Assembly: GCF_947301925.1 (NCBI RefSeq)
Contig: NZ_CAMYUE010000011.1
Span: 41,086 to 105,085 of the forward strand
Source: an uncultured Ruminococcus sp.
GTDB taxonomy: Bacteria; Bacillota; Clostridia; Oscillospirales; Ruminococcaceae
DNA: 64,000 nucleotides
Reading direction: 5' to 3'
Made by a program: the position numbers and the translations under genes. The notes beneath the pieces are model-generated. The model was not told the origin of the DNA, ran no database searches, and was given only the letters and a program-made list of their open reading frames with translations. This document shows, piece by piece, positions 9,194 to 16,457 of the stretch. Numbering within the stretch: position 1 is the first letter of the stretch; the number at the start of each line of letters is the position of its first letter.

Positions 9194-9222
9194 ATTATAC
9201 AACTTTTTTTGAATAATGTCAA
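9194..9222 (-). promoter_or_regulatory. Promoter of the CYTH-phoH-ybeY-era-recO-mutS2 operon
   Basis: TTGACA (9217-9222), a 17-nt spacer and TATAAT (9194-9199) on the minus strand; a full consensus match. Confidence 0.88.
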
Positions 9223-9293
9223 CAAAATTTTCAGATTATTCTGTCTAATATGCTAAGTTTTACTATTTCGTCACAATCCTGTCGTTTTTGTGC

Positions 9294-10043
9294 TCAGATA
9301 TCCGCCAGCATCAGGCTGAAGGGGTTGAAAAAGCCCCTTTCGGGCTCCGCCGCGGGAGCCTCCAGCAAAGCGGGCGAATTGCCGTCAGGAAGCGGTATTA
9401 CCACGGACAGAGCCCTCTCGGAAAGCTCCGCAGAAGCCCCTGCTCTCTCCGCCAGTCCCATGCACACCTCACGGTGATACGCACTGAAAAAATCGGGTCT
9501 TGCCATATCCGGAAAGTCCACAAATGTCCCTGAAGCCGTTATTTTCAGCTCAACTTTTTTGTCGTTTTCTCCACATTTTATCTCAAAGTCCGCTTCGCCC
9601 GTCTCCGAGGCTATGATATGCCTTCTGATGAAGCTCAGCAGCAAGAAGCTCAGCGCCTCGCGGTCGGTGCGCACGAAGGAAGCAGGAAGCTCCCCCGTTC
9701 TCACGGTACACCTGCCGCCCGTACTCTCGCCGCAGCTCACAGCAAGATCCCGCAGGAAGCTGTCCAGCCTTACCGTGGTGAACTCTCCCTCCGTCCCGGA
9801 GGCTCCCCCTGCAAGGACGCGGCTCAGCTCCACATTCCGCATGAGCTCGCAGCAGGAGGTCATTATGCCGTCTATAAGCTCCTTTTCCGCCTTTCCGCCC
9901 TGTCTGTCCGTCATCTCCTTCAGAAGCTCGCAGGACGCGGATATTCCCGTAACGGAACGTCTCACGAGATTATCCGTACAGCTGATGTATTCCCCGGCAA
10001 GGGGGTTCTCGAAAAAACCTTTCAGTTCATTGTTGATATCCAT
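9294..10043 (-). CDS. Soluble histidine-kinase-like protein, apparently degenerate
   Basis: The 249-residue cytoplasmic protein has no membrane segment. Residues 20-60 look like a HisKA dimerisation helix pair (NLVRRSVTGISASCELLKEM) but lack the phosphorylated histidine. Residues 125-225 resemble a HATPase region (FVRTDREALSFLLLSFIRRH, later VCMGLAERAGASAELSERAL), without clear G1/G2 glycine boxes. It may be a scaffold or anti-kinase rather than an active kinase. It stands alone behind its own promoter; GGAG precedes the ATG. I do not recognise a named family. Confidence 0.6.
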   Translation of the reverse strand: MDINNELKGFFENPLAGEYISCTDNLVRRSVTGISASCELLKEMTDRQGGKAEKELIDGIMTSCCELMRNVELSRVLAGGASGTEGEFTTVRLDSFLRDLAVSCGESTGGRCTVRTGELPASFVRTDREALSFLLLSFIRRHIIASETGEADFEIKCGENDKKVELKITASGTFVDFPDMARPDFFSAYHREVCMGLAERAGASAELSERALSVVIPLPDGNSPALLEAPAAEPERGFFNPFSLMLADI

Positions 10044-10088
10044 AGGCTCTCCGTTCTCTGCATTGCGCAGACAAATAATAATAAGTAT

Positions 10089-10117
10089 ATTATACTACAA
10101 AAGGAAGAAAAATGAAA
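10089..10117 (-). promoter_or_regulatory. Probable promoter of the kinase-like gene
   Basis: TATAAT (10089-10094) with a weak TTTCAT -35 element 17 nt upstream on the minus strand. Confidence 0.5.
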
Positions 10118-10234
10118 TACTCTGCCCCCGGGTATTAAAAAAGAAAATAGCCACAAAATCAGTGCCGAGCCCACAGCGGCATTTGTACAATATGCACTTT
10201 TCACAAATTTTCTGTTATTTTTTTATCTAACCTC

Positions 10235-10263
10235 TTGAAAAAATTTCCGAGTTGCGTTATAAT
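10235..10263 (+). promoter_or_regulatory. Promoter of gapA
   Basis: TTGAAA (10235-10240), a 17-nt spacer and TATAAT (10258-10263). The UTR is about 25 nt and carries TAGGAGGT. Confidence 0.85.
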
Positions 10264-10295
10264 AAGACTATACAAATTTTTAGGAGGTATATCCC

Positions 10296-11333
10296 ATGTC
10301 AGTTAAAGTTGCTATTAATGGTTTCGGCCGTATCGGCCGTCTTGCATTCAGACAGATGTTTGATGCTCCCGGTTACGAGGTAGTTGCTATCAACGACCTT
10401 ACAAAGCCCTCAATGCTCGCTCAGCTTCTCAAGTATGATACAGCTCAGGGCGGCTACTGCGGAAAGATCGGTGAGAATCTTCACACAGTTACAGCTGATG
10501 ACGAGGCTGGTACTATCACAGTTGACGGTAAGACTCTTACAATCTACGCAAAGGCTAACGCTGCAGAGCTTCCCTGGGGCGAGATCGGCGTAGACGTTGT
10601 TCTCGAGTGCACAGGTTTCTACTGCTCAAAGGACAAGTCACAGGCTCATATCGACGCAGGCGCTAAGAAGGTTGTTATCTCTGCTCCCGCAGGCAACGAT
10701 CTTCCTACAATCGTTTACAGCGTTAACGAGAAGACTCTCACAGCTGACGACAAGATCATCTCAGCTGCTTCATGCACAACAAACTGCCTCGCTCCCATGG
10801 CTAAGGCTCTCAACGACTATGCTCCTATCCAGAGCGGTATCATGAGCACTATCCACGCTTACACAGGCGATCAGATGATCCTTGACGGTCCTCACAGAAA
10901 GGGCGACTTCAGAAGAGCAAGAGCAGGTGCTGCTAACATCGTTCCCAACAGCACAGGTGCTGCTAAGGCTATCGGCCTTGTTATCCCCGAGCTCAACGGC
11001 AAGCTCATCGGCAGCGCACAGAGAGTTCCTGTTCCTACAGGTTCAACAACTATCCTTACAGCTGTTGTTAAGGGCGACAACGTAACAAAGGAAGGCATCA
11101 ATGCTGCTATGAAGGCTGCTGCTTCCGAGTCATTCGGCTACAACGAGGATCAGATCGTTTCTTCTGACGTTATCGGCATGAGATTCGGTTCACTCTTCGA
11201 TGCTACACAGACAATGGTTGCAGAGATCGGCGACGGCCTCTACGAGGTTCAGGTAGTTTCATGGTACGACAACGAGAATTCTTACACATCACAGATGGTA
11301 AGAACTATCAAGTACTTTGCAGAGCTCGGCTGA
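10296..11333 (+). CDS. gapA: Glyceraldehyde-3-phosphate dehydrogenase
   Basis: Catalyses oxidative phosphorylation of glyceraldehyde-3-phosphate in glycolysis. The 345-residue protein has the Rossmann start [16 protein letters not shown], the catalytic block [13 protein letters not shown] (nucleophilic Cys), the HAYTGDQ loop, and the C-terminal [13 protein letters not shown]. Asp in AINDL after the second strand indicates NAD preference. Codon use is strongly biased and uniform, as expected of a highly expressed gene. It has its own strong promoter, a TAGGAGGT ribosome site and a terminator, so it is monocistronic. Confidence 0.98.
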   Translation: MSVKVAINGFGRIGRLAFRQMFDAPGYEVVAINDLTKPSMLAQLLKYDTAQGGYCGKIGENLHTVTADDEAGTITVDGKTLTIYAKANAAELPWGEIGVDVVLECTGFYCSKDKSQAHIDAGAKKVVISAPAGNDLPTIVYSVNEKTLTADDKIISAASCTTNCLAPMAKALNDYAPIQSGIMSTIHAYTGDQMILDGPHRKGDFRRARAGAANIVPNSTGAAKAIGLVIPELNGKLIGSAQRVPVPTGSTTILTAVVKGDNVTKEGINAAMKAAASESFGYNEDQIVSSDVIGMRFGSLFDATQTMVAEIGDGLYEVQVVSWYDNENSYTSQMVRTIKYFAELG

Positions 11334-11354
11334 TAACCGTATATAAGCTATATC

Positions 11355-11386
11355 AAAGGACGTTCTTCGGAACGTCCTTTTCTTTT
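11355..11386 (+). terminator. Terminator of gapA
   Basis: An 11-bp stem (11355-11365 with 11370-11380) with a TTCG tetraloop, followed by TCTTTT. Confidence 0.9.
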
Positions 11387-11390
11387 CCGA

Positions 11391-11419
11391 TTGACATTCT
11401 CCGCCCTGAGATGTATAAT
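11391..11419 (+). promoter_or_regulatory. Promoter upstream of the phospholipase C-like gene
   Basis: TTGACA (11391-11396), a 17-nt spacer and TATAAT (11414-11419). It predicts a leader of about 240 nt before the gene at 11667. Confidence 0.8.
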
Positions 11420-11445
11420 TATAGTAAATCATAATCAGTACTTGC

Positions 11446-11636
11446 AGGGACGGCCGGTGGCCGTCCGCAGAATTTATGTTTATTATAAATGACTGTAATC
11501 GTCGGGCGGATGATATCCGCCTCTACAATGTGATGATTTGCGACGGATATGCGCTGTAAGCGATGTACGATCAGCGATATCAATGACTGTGAGCGGGTTT
11601 ACCGGCGACAACGTGGCAAGGGTGCAGCGTCACGCT
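11446..11636 (+). repeat. GC-rich palindromic repeats in a 5' leader
   Basis: The long leader holds consecutive perfect hairpins: GGACGGCC-GGT-GGCCGTCC, GGCGGAT-GAT-ATCCGCC, and GCAGCG-TCA-CGCTGC near the end. The style matches dispersed REP-like intergenic repeats, and related GGGACGGC/GTCC palindromes occur near 16290 and 18430. No coding potential is seen. Confidence 0.5.
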
Positions 11637-11666
11637 GCAGATTATGATTTATGAAAGGAGCTAACA

Positions 11667-12698
11667 ATGTACAATAAATGGAAAAATACAGCCTATCTTC
11701 TTCACGCTCTCACTGAAAAATATCAGGCAAAAAAACAGCTTCCGCCTTCACAGATACATCAGGAGCTCCTGCTCCGCGCTATGAAGCTCCTTGCAGAGAC
11801 TGCCCCCGAGGCCGAGGAGCTCATACGCCCTATGCTGGATATCATGCTGCCATACGCAGTGCTCCCCGATGACAAGGACGACCGCGAGAACGGCGCAGGC
11901 AGACATTATTACTGCGCCTGCTCCACCGAAGGCAGGGCTTACTCCCCTGTGGGCGGCTACTTCCGCAACGGCAAGGACCTCTTTGCAAGAAGCGCCCGCA
12001 CCATGTTCGAGGAGGACTTCACCATGGCGCTGACCATGTACCACGCAGGCTTTATGAAACAGGCTGCCGCCTACCTCGGCAGAGCCGTCCACTTCATTTC
12101 CGATATGTGCTGCCTGCCCCATGCGGTAAAATGGACCTACTTCTCAAAGAAGCGCCCCATGCATATAGCCTATGAGGAGCTGGCTGCGGCGATGTACCCC
12201 GAATTTCTTGCCGAGCAGCACATCGGCTACTCGCAGCTCCGCCGCTTTGCAATGCGCAGCAGCTTCACCACCGCACTGAACAGCAGCGCCGAAAGGATAG
12301 CCCTTGAGATCCCCGAGGTCATGAACAATCCCGAGGAGGAGATAAGAAAACGCCTTTACGACAGCGAGCAGGCCGTTGCAGCTCTTCTGTACCGTTTTTA
12401 CCGTGATACCATGGTGACTCCCCTCCGCGGCCACTATGCCGCAGACGGCATGGTCTGCCACCCCTTTGCGGATATGCCTGCGCTGGATATAAAGATAACC
12501 GAGAAGGGCATAACCTTCCAGCTGGCAGGACTGACGGTGAATTCACGGCTTGGCGGCGTTTTCCGCGCGGCACACAGACGCGGCGGCAAGTTCTCGCTGA
12601 CCCCCGTGGGCTGCAACAGCGGACTGGTGCTATCACGCAGCGGAAGGCTGGTCCCCTTCGATCCCCGCGACCCCAGGCAGCTTTACGGGATAATATGA
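11667..12698 (+). CDS. Zinc-dependent phospholipase C-like protein
   Basis: The 343-residue protein resembles the zinc-dependent phospholipase C fold (clostridial alpha-toxin N-domain, Zn_dep_PLPC family). The key block is H142-FIS-D146-M...P151-H152, then H166-IAY-E170, matching the HxxxD...H...HxxxE metal ligands; Asp68/69 and His80 may add to the site. Unlike secreted phospholipases it has no signal peptide and begins MYNKWKNTAYLL. It may act in the cytoplasm, leave by another route, or have changed function. The last 90 residues look beta-rich and are not recognised. A GAAAGGAGC ribosome site precedes the ATG, and the gene stands alone. Confidence 0.6.
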   Translation: MYNKWKNTAYLLHALTEKYQAKKQLPPSQIHQELLLRAMKLLAETAPEAEELIRPMLDIMLPYAVLPDDKDDRENGAGRHYYCACSTEGRAYSPVGGYFRNGKDLFARSARTMFEEDFTMALTMYHAGFMKQAAAYLGRAVHFISDMCCLPHAVKWTYFSKKRPMHIAYEELAAAMYPEFLAEQHIGYSQLRRFAMRSSFTTALNSSAERIALEIPEVMNNPEEEIRKRLYDSEQAVAALLYRFYRDTMVTPLRGHYAADGMVCHPFADMPALDIKITEKGITFQLAGLTVNSRLGGVFRAAHRRGGKFSLTPVGCNSGLVLSRSGRLVPFDPRDPRQLYGII

Positions 12699-12704
12699 AT
12701 ATAC

Positions 12705-12736
12705 GCTCCGAAGCTTCACCGCCTCGGAGCTTTTTT
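12705..12736 (+). terminator. Terminator of the phospholipase C-like gene
   Basis: Stem GCTCCGA paired with TCGGAGC, followed by six T residues. Confidence 0.85.
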
Positions 12737-12742
12737 GCGCAT

Positions 12743-12771
12743 AAAAAAGGCCGCAGACATAATGCCTGCGG
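12743..12771 (-). terminator. Terminator of the 12778 membrane protein gene
   Basis: On the minus strand CCGCAG pairs with CTGCGG, followed by CCTTTTTT. It converges with the preceding terminator. Confidence 0.75.
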
Positions 12772-12777
12772 TATCTG

Positions 12778-13290
12778 TCACAGCTCCTGCATTTCGTGGG
12801 AGTTGTTCGCTTTCATTTCTTCCATTTTCTGCGCATAGGGGTCTTTTATACTGCGCTGTGCCCTGTCCATGTCGTATTCCTTGAGACGGGGCTCGAAATT
12901 CGGGAAGCCGTCCTGCTGTTCGAGCCATCTGTACTTCTTTATGTTCAGGAAGTTATACACGGCGAAATACGTGAATACGGCGACCTCCACAACTCCCAGA
13001 ACAGAGAAGCCGTCAGAAAAGAACATGGCGCCTACCTCCGCAATAATGAGCACTCCTCCGGCAATGGCAAGGGCGGAATCCTTTTTGTGTACGCTCAGAA
13101 TGCCCAGTGCGGAGCCTGCCAGTCCGAGAACGGAAATGATAATACAGAGCAGATCTCCCGAAATAGCTAACAAGAGATAAAATCCTGCAACAGCGATATT
13201 TAATGCAAAAACTATGAATATCAAGGTCTCTGTTTTTTTGCACTTTTTCATTGCAGTCCTGTTCTTTTTGTATTCTTCCTCAAAGTCCAT
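12778..13290 (-). CDS. Four-helix small membrane protein, unknown function
   Basis: The 170-residue protein has a charged N-terminus (MDFEEEYKKNRTAMKKCKKTE), four hydrophobic segments between about residues 22 and 118, and a soluble C-terminal tail of about 45 residues. No enzymatic motif is seen. The ATG at 13288-13290 was chosen because GGGGAGG lies nine bases upstream; the frame is open further but lies upstream of the promoter. It is monocistronic. Confidence 0.7.
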   Translation of the reverse strand: MDFEEEYKKNRTAMKKCKKTETLIFIVFALNIAVAGFYLLLAISGDLLCIIISVLGLAGSALGILSVHKKDSALAIAGGVLIIAEVGAMFFSDGFSVLGVVEVAVFTYFAVYNFLNIKKYRWLEQQDGFPNFEPRLKEYDMDRAQRSIKDPYAQKMEEMKANNSHEMQEL

Positions 13291-13324
13291 GACATTTCCT
13301 CCCCGTGATAGTATTTCCCAAACA

Positions 13325-13353
13325 ATGATAGCATATCTTCCCGCAAAAATCAA
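13325..13353 (-). promoter_or_regulatory. Promoter of the 12778 membrane protein gene
   Basis: TTGATT (13348-13353), a 17-nt spacer and TATCAT (13325-13330) on the minus strand. Confidence 0.65.
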
Positions 13354-13386
13354 TACACTTCCTGTATGCATTGAAAATATCCTGTC

Positions 13387-13428
13387 TTAGTTCTTAGCTC
13401 TTAGTTCTTGGTTCTTAGCTCTTGATCC
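13387..13428. repeat. Imperfect tandem repeat (TTAGTTCTTAGCTC units)
   Basis: About three imperfect copies of a 14-nt unit. The same unit occurs inverted at 16265-16287, flanking the lysozyme-manA-glucokinase operon on both sides. Confidence 0.6.
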
Positions 13429-13445
13429 TTTTTTCAAAAAAACTG

Positions 13446-13474
13446 TTGACTATTTCCGCATTTTAGTTTATTAT
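13446..13474 (+). promoter_or_regulatory. Promoter of the GH25-manA-glucokinase operon
   Basis: TTGACT (13446-13451), a 17-nt spacer and TATTAT (13469-13474). It rules out the most upstream in-frame start of the lysozyme gene. Confidence 0.7.
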
Positions 13475-13556
13475 ATTATTGTATGACTTTTTGAGCATAC
13501 AGCTAACTGCTCCCTTATCAGAACAAAACGGGAGCGCGGGGAGTTGTTTCGGTATA

Positions 13557-14336
13557 ATGCGGATAATGAAACGAAAGATAATATGCGCACTGACAGGCGT
13601 GACCTTCATGGCAGCTGCTGCGGCAGCGTCGCTGTTCTTCTCGACAGCTAAGGTAAACAGGACGAAGTACCCCGTTTTCGGAGTCGATGTGTCAAACTAT
13701 CAGGGCGATATAAACTGGAATGAGCTTGAGGCGCAGGACGTTTCCTTTGCCTTCATAAAGGCCACCGAGGGCAGCGGACACACGGACGAGTCAGTCCGCC
13801 GCAATCTTGACATGGCAGCGGAAACAGGCATAAGAGTGTCGGCCTACCACTTCTTCAGCTTTGACAGCGCAGGCGAGACCCAGGCGGATAACTTCATAGC
13901 CGCCGTGGGAAAGGACGAGATAGATATGCCGCCTGTCATTGATATCGAGTATTACGCCGACAAGCGCAGCAACAAGCCCTCTCAGGAGGAGACCGAGGCT
14001 ATACTCCGTCCACTCCTTGAAAGGCTGGAGGCCTACTACGGTACAAAGCCCATAATCTACAGCACTCTCCCCGTGTATTTCAGGTATATCAGGGAAAACT
14101 TCTCCGACTATCCACTGTGGATAAGAAGCGTAAACTTCGAGCCCGACCTGCTCAGCTGGAAATTCTGGCAGTACAGCGACAAGGGCACTCTCACAGGCTA
14201 TCACGGCGACGAGGAGCACATAGACCTTAATGTATACAACGGCTCTGCGGAGGACTTCGACAGGGAATTCGCAAAGCTCTCAAAAAAGGCGGACGCTTCA
14301 CAGTCCGCAGACAAGACAGGAAAGGATATCAAGTGA
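13557..14336 (+). CDS. Secreted or membrane-anchored GH25 lysozyme (muramidase)
   Basis: Hydrolyses the MurNAc-beta-1,4-GlcNAc bond of peptidoglycan. The roughly 259-residue protein has an N-terminal signal or anchor (RKIICALTGVTFMAAAAAAS) and then one GH25 domain. The domain shows FGVDVSNYQGDINWNEL with the first catalytic Asp, FAFIKATEGSG, MPPVIDIEYY with the DxE catalytic pair, and FWQYSDKG near the end. No cell-wall-binding repeats follow. The start is uncertain between ATG at 13557 and ATG at 13566; GGGGAG lies 13 nt before the first. Its stop overlaps the manA GTG start, so the genes are coupled. It is probably a housekeeping wall-turnover enzyme. Confidence 0.88.
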   Translation: MRIMKRKIICALTGVTFMAAAAAASLFFSTAKVNRTKYPVFGVDVSNYQGDINWNELEAQDVSFAFIKATEGSGHTDESVRRNLDMAAETGIRVSAYHFFSFDSAGETQADNFIAAVGKDEIDMPPVIDIEYYADKRSNKPSQEETEAILRPLLERLEAYYGTKPIIYSTLPVYFRYIRENFSDYPLWIRSVNFEPDLLSWKFWQYSDKGTLTGYHGDEEHIDLNVYNGSAEDFDREFAKLSKKADASQSADKTGKDIK

Positions 14337-15292
14337 GACCATTCTATCTTAAAGCACCTATCAAGGACTATATCTGGGGCGGAGAAAGGCTCCGCACACT
14401 GTTCGGCAAGGAAAGCGACAAGGAGCGTCTTGCGGAGAGCTGGGAGCTCAGCTGCCACCCCGACGGCGAATCCGTCATAGAGGGCGGCGAATTTGACGGC
14501 ATGAAGCTCAGCGAGCTCATAAGGCTCCACCCCGAAGCCGTCGGCAATAAATTCCGCAGCACAGACAGCTTCCCCGTGCTGGTGAAGCTCATAGACGCAA
14601 AGAACGACCTGTCCGTACAGGTTCACCCCGATGACGAATACGCCCGTAAGTACGAAAATGACAACGGCAAGACCGAGATGTGGTACATCATCGACGCAGC
14701 TCCCGATTCGGAGCTCATATACGGCTTCAGGGAAAAGCTCACAAAGGAGGAATTCCGCAGAGCTGTCGAGGATAACACCCTCATGGACAAGGTGAACCGC
14801 GTTCCGGTAAAGCAGGGCGATGTATTCTTCATTGAGCCGGGAACTCTCCACGCTATCGGCAAGGGCATACTCATAGCCGAGATACAGCAGAGCTCCAACG
14901 TGACCTACCGCGTATACGACTACGGCAGACTTGGTGCTGACGGCAAGCCCAGAGAGCTCCACATAGAAAAGGCTATAGAGGTAACAAATACCGAGTCCTC
15001 GGATCCGTCCAGGCCCGTTTACGGCATGGAGCTTGACGGCGTAGTTACCCAGCTCCTTGCGGACTGCAAATACTTCAACGTGAACCGCCACAGGCTCATA
15101 AAGGAGCTTGAGCTCTGTGCGGATAAAAGCTCCTTCGCCCATGTCCTCATGATAGGCGGCAGCGGCGGAGAGCTTACAGCCGATAACTACAGGCTGGAAC
15201 TGAAAATGGGCACAAGCGTGTTCGTTCCCGCGGGAACAGGCGCATTTGCTATAAAAGGAAATTGTGATATCATAGTCACAACTATCCAATAA
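14333..15292 (+). CDS. manA: Mannose-6-phosphate isomerase, class I
   Basis: Interconverts mannose-6-phosphate and fructose-6-phosphate. The 319-residue protein has the family blocks PIKDYIWGGERL, the metal-site segment SVQVHPDDEY, FIEPGTLHAIGKGI and NVTYRVYDYGR. It matches the short Bacillus-type ManA. It starts with GTG at 14333, giving GTGA overlap with the lysozyme stop; an AAGGA sequence lies upstream. The glucokinase gene follows after 14 nt. Together they feed hexoses from mannan and cellulose breakdown into glycolysis. Confidence 0.96.
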   Translation: MRPFYLKAPIKDYIWGGERLRTLFGKESDKERLAESWELSCHPDGESVIEGGEFDGMKLSELIRLHPEAVGNKFRSTDSFPVLVKLIDAKNDLSVQVHPDDEYARKYENDNGKTEMWYIIDAAPDSELIYGFREKLTKEEFRRAVEDNTLMDKVNRVPVKQGDVFFIEPGTLHAIGKGILIAEIQQSSNVTYRVYDYGRLGADGKPRELHIEKAIEVTNTESSDPSRPVYGMELDGVVTQLLADCKYFNVNRHRLIKELELCADKSSFAHVLMIGGSGGELTADNYRLELKMGTSVFVPAGTGAFAIKGNCDIIVTTIQ

Positions 15293-15306
15293 GGAGGATA
15301 TATATA

Positions 15307-16263
15307 ATGAAATACTATGTAGGTATCGACCTCGGAGGCACCAACATCGTTGCAGGTGTGGTAGACGAGGATTACAACATCATCGCAAAGGCAAGCACAA
15401 AGACCAATTGTCCCCGTCCCGAGAAGGAGATCGCCGACGATATGGCAAGAATGGCTATAGAGGCTGTAAAGAACGCTGACCTTACCATGGATCAGATCCA
15501 GTGGATCGGCGTGGGTACTCCCGGTATCGCCAACAGCGAAACAGGCATCATCGAGTACTCAAACAATCTGGGCTTCAAGAACACTCCCATGGTGAAGTAC
15601 ATACAGGAGACCATAGACAAGCCCGTATTCATTGAGAATGACGCCAATGCAGCTGCCTACGGAGAGTTCGTGGCAGGCGCTGCAAAGGGAGCAAGAAATG
15701 CAGTTTGCATCACCCTCGGCACAGGCGTCGGCGGCGGTATCATCATCGACGGCAAGATCTATGCAGGCTCCAACTTCGCAGGCGCAGAGATCGGCCACAC
15801 CGTTATCGAGGTGGACGGCGCACAGTGCTCATGCGGCAGAAAGGGCTGCTTTGAGGCTTATTCCTCGGCTACAGGCCTTATCCGCATGACAAAGGAGGCC
15901 ATCGCAGAGCACCCCGACAGCATAATGGCTCAGTCAGAGAAGGAAAAGGGCAAGGTGACCGCACGCACCTCCTTCGACTGCATGAGAGCAGGCGACAAGT
16001 ACGCAAAGGCTGTTGTTGACAAGTACATCAAGTACCTTGCAGCAGGCATCACCAATACCATCAACATCTTCCAGCCCGATATCCTCTGCATCGGCGGCGG
16101 CGTATGCAACGAGGGCGATCCCCTCCTCCTGCCCATGAAGGAGCTTGTGGCAAAGGAAGTATACACACGCAACTCTCCCAAGAATACCGAGATCGTTATT
16201 GCCAAGCTGGGCAACGACGCAGGTATCATCGGTGCAGCCTTCCTCGGCAGAGCAAACCAGTAA
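15307..16263 (+). CDS. glcK: ROK-family glucokinase
   Basis: Phosphorylates glucose with ATP. The 318-residue protein has the ATP-binding start YVGIDLGGTNIVAGVV, the catalytic block FIENDANAAAYGE, GTGVGGGIIIDGK, the HxE segment GAEIGHTVIE, and the ROK zinc motif CSCGRKGCFEAYSS. The length fits Firmicutes glucokinases; other sugars are possible because the ROK family is broad. AAGGAGG precedes the ATG. It is the last gene of the operon. Confidence 0.9.
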   Translation: MKYYVGIDLGGTNIVAGVVDEDYNIIAKASTKTNCPRPEKEIADDMARMAIEAVKNADLTMDQIQWIGVGTPGIANSETGIIEYSNNLGFKNTPMVKYIQETIDKPVFIENDANAAAYGEFVAGAAKGARNAVCITLGTGVGGGIIIDGKIYAGSNFAGAEIGHTVIEVDGAQCSCGRKGCFEAYSSATGLIRMTKEAIAEHPDSIMAQSEKEKGKVTARTSFDCMRAGDKYAKAVVDKYIKYLAAGITNTINIFQPDILCIGGGVCNEGDPLLLPMKELVAKEVYTRNSPKNTEIVIAKLGNDAGIIGAAFLGRANQ

Positions 16264-16264
16264 C

Positions 16265-16287
16265 AGAACTAAGAGCTAAGAACTAAG
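16265..16287. repeat. Inverted copy of the 13387 tandem repeat
   Basis: AACTAAGAGCTAAGAACTAAG is the reverse complement of the unit at 13387-13428. A GC-rich palindrome (GGGACGGCGTCC...GGACGCCGCCC, about 16290-16340) follows it. Confidence 0.6.
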
Positions 16288-16344
16288 TAGGGGACGGCGT
16301 CCTCGACGTCCCGTTCTATAAATATGTAGGACGCCGCCCTTAAA

Positions 16345-16378
16345 AAGCCACAGCATTTACCGTGCTGCGGCTTTTTTT
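16345..16378 (+). terminator. Terminator of the GH25-manA-glcK operon
   Basis: Stem AAGCC-CAGCA paired with TGCTG-GGCTT (one A:C mismatch), followed by seven T residues. Confidence 0.85.
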
Positions 16379-16405
16379 ATCCGTGAAAGACCGTAGGCTC
16401 TTTCA

Positions 16406-16434
16406 TTGACACATTATGGATTTTGATGTATAAT
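16406..16434 (+). promoter_or_regulatory. Promoter of the S41 peptidase gene
   Basis: TTGACA (16406-16411), a 17-nt spacer and TATAAT (16429-16434). GATAGGAGG follows as the ribosome site. Confidence 0.88.
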
Positions 16435-16457
16435 TTCAGTATGATAGGAGGCGTGAT

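Noticed and set aside
11446..11636. CRISPR array
   Set aside because: Hairpins are different from each other and not evenly spaced; no cas genes in the window.
14201..15289. Long minus-strand frame opposite manA (362 codons)
   Set aside because: Shadow of manA; codon pattern follows the manA frame and no ribosome site is present.
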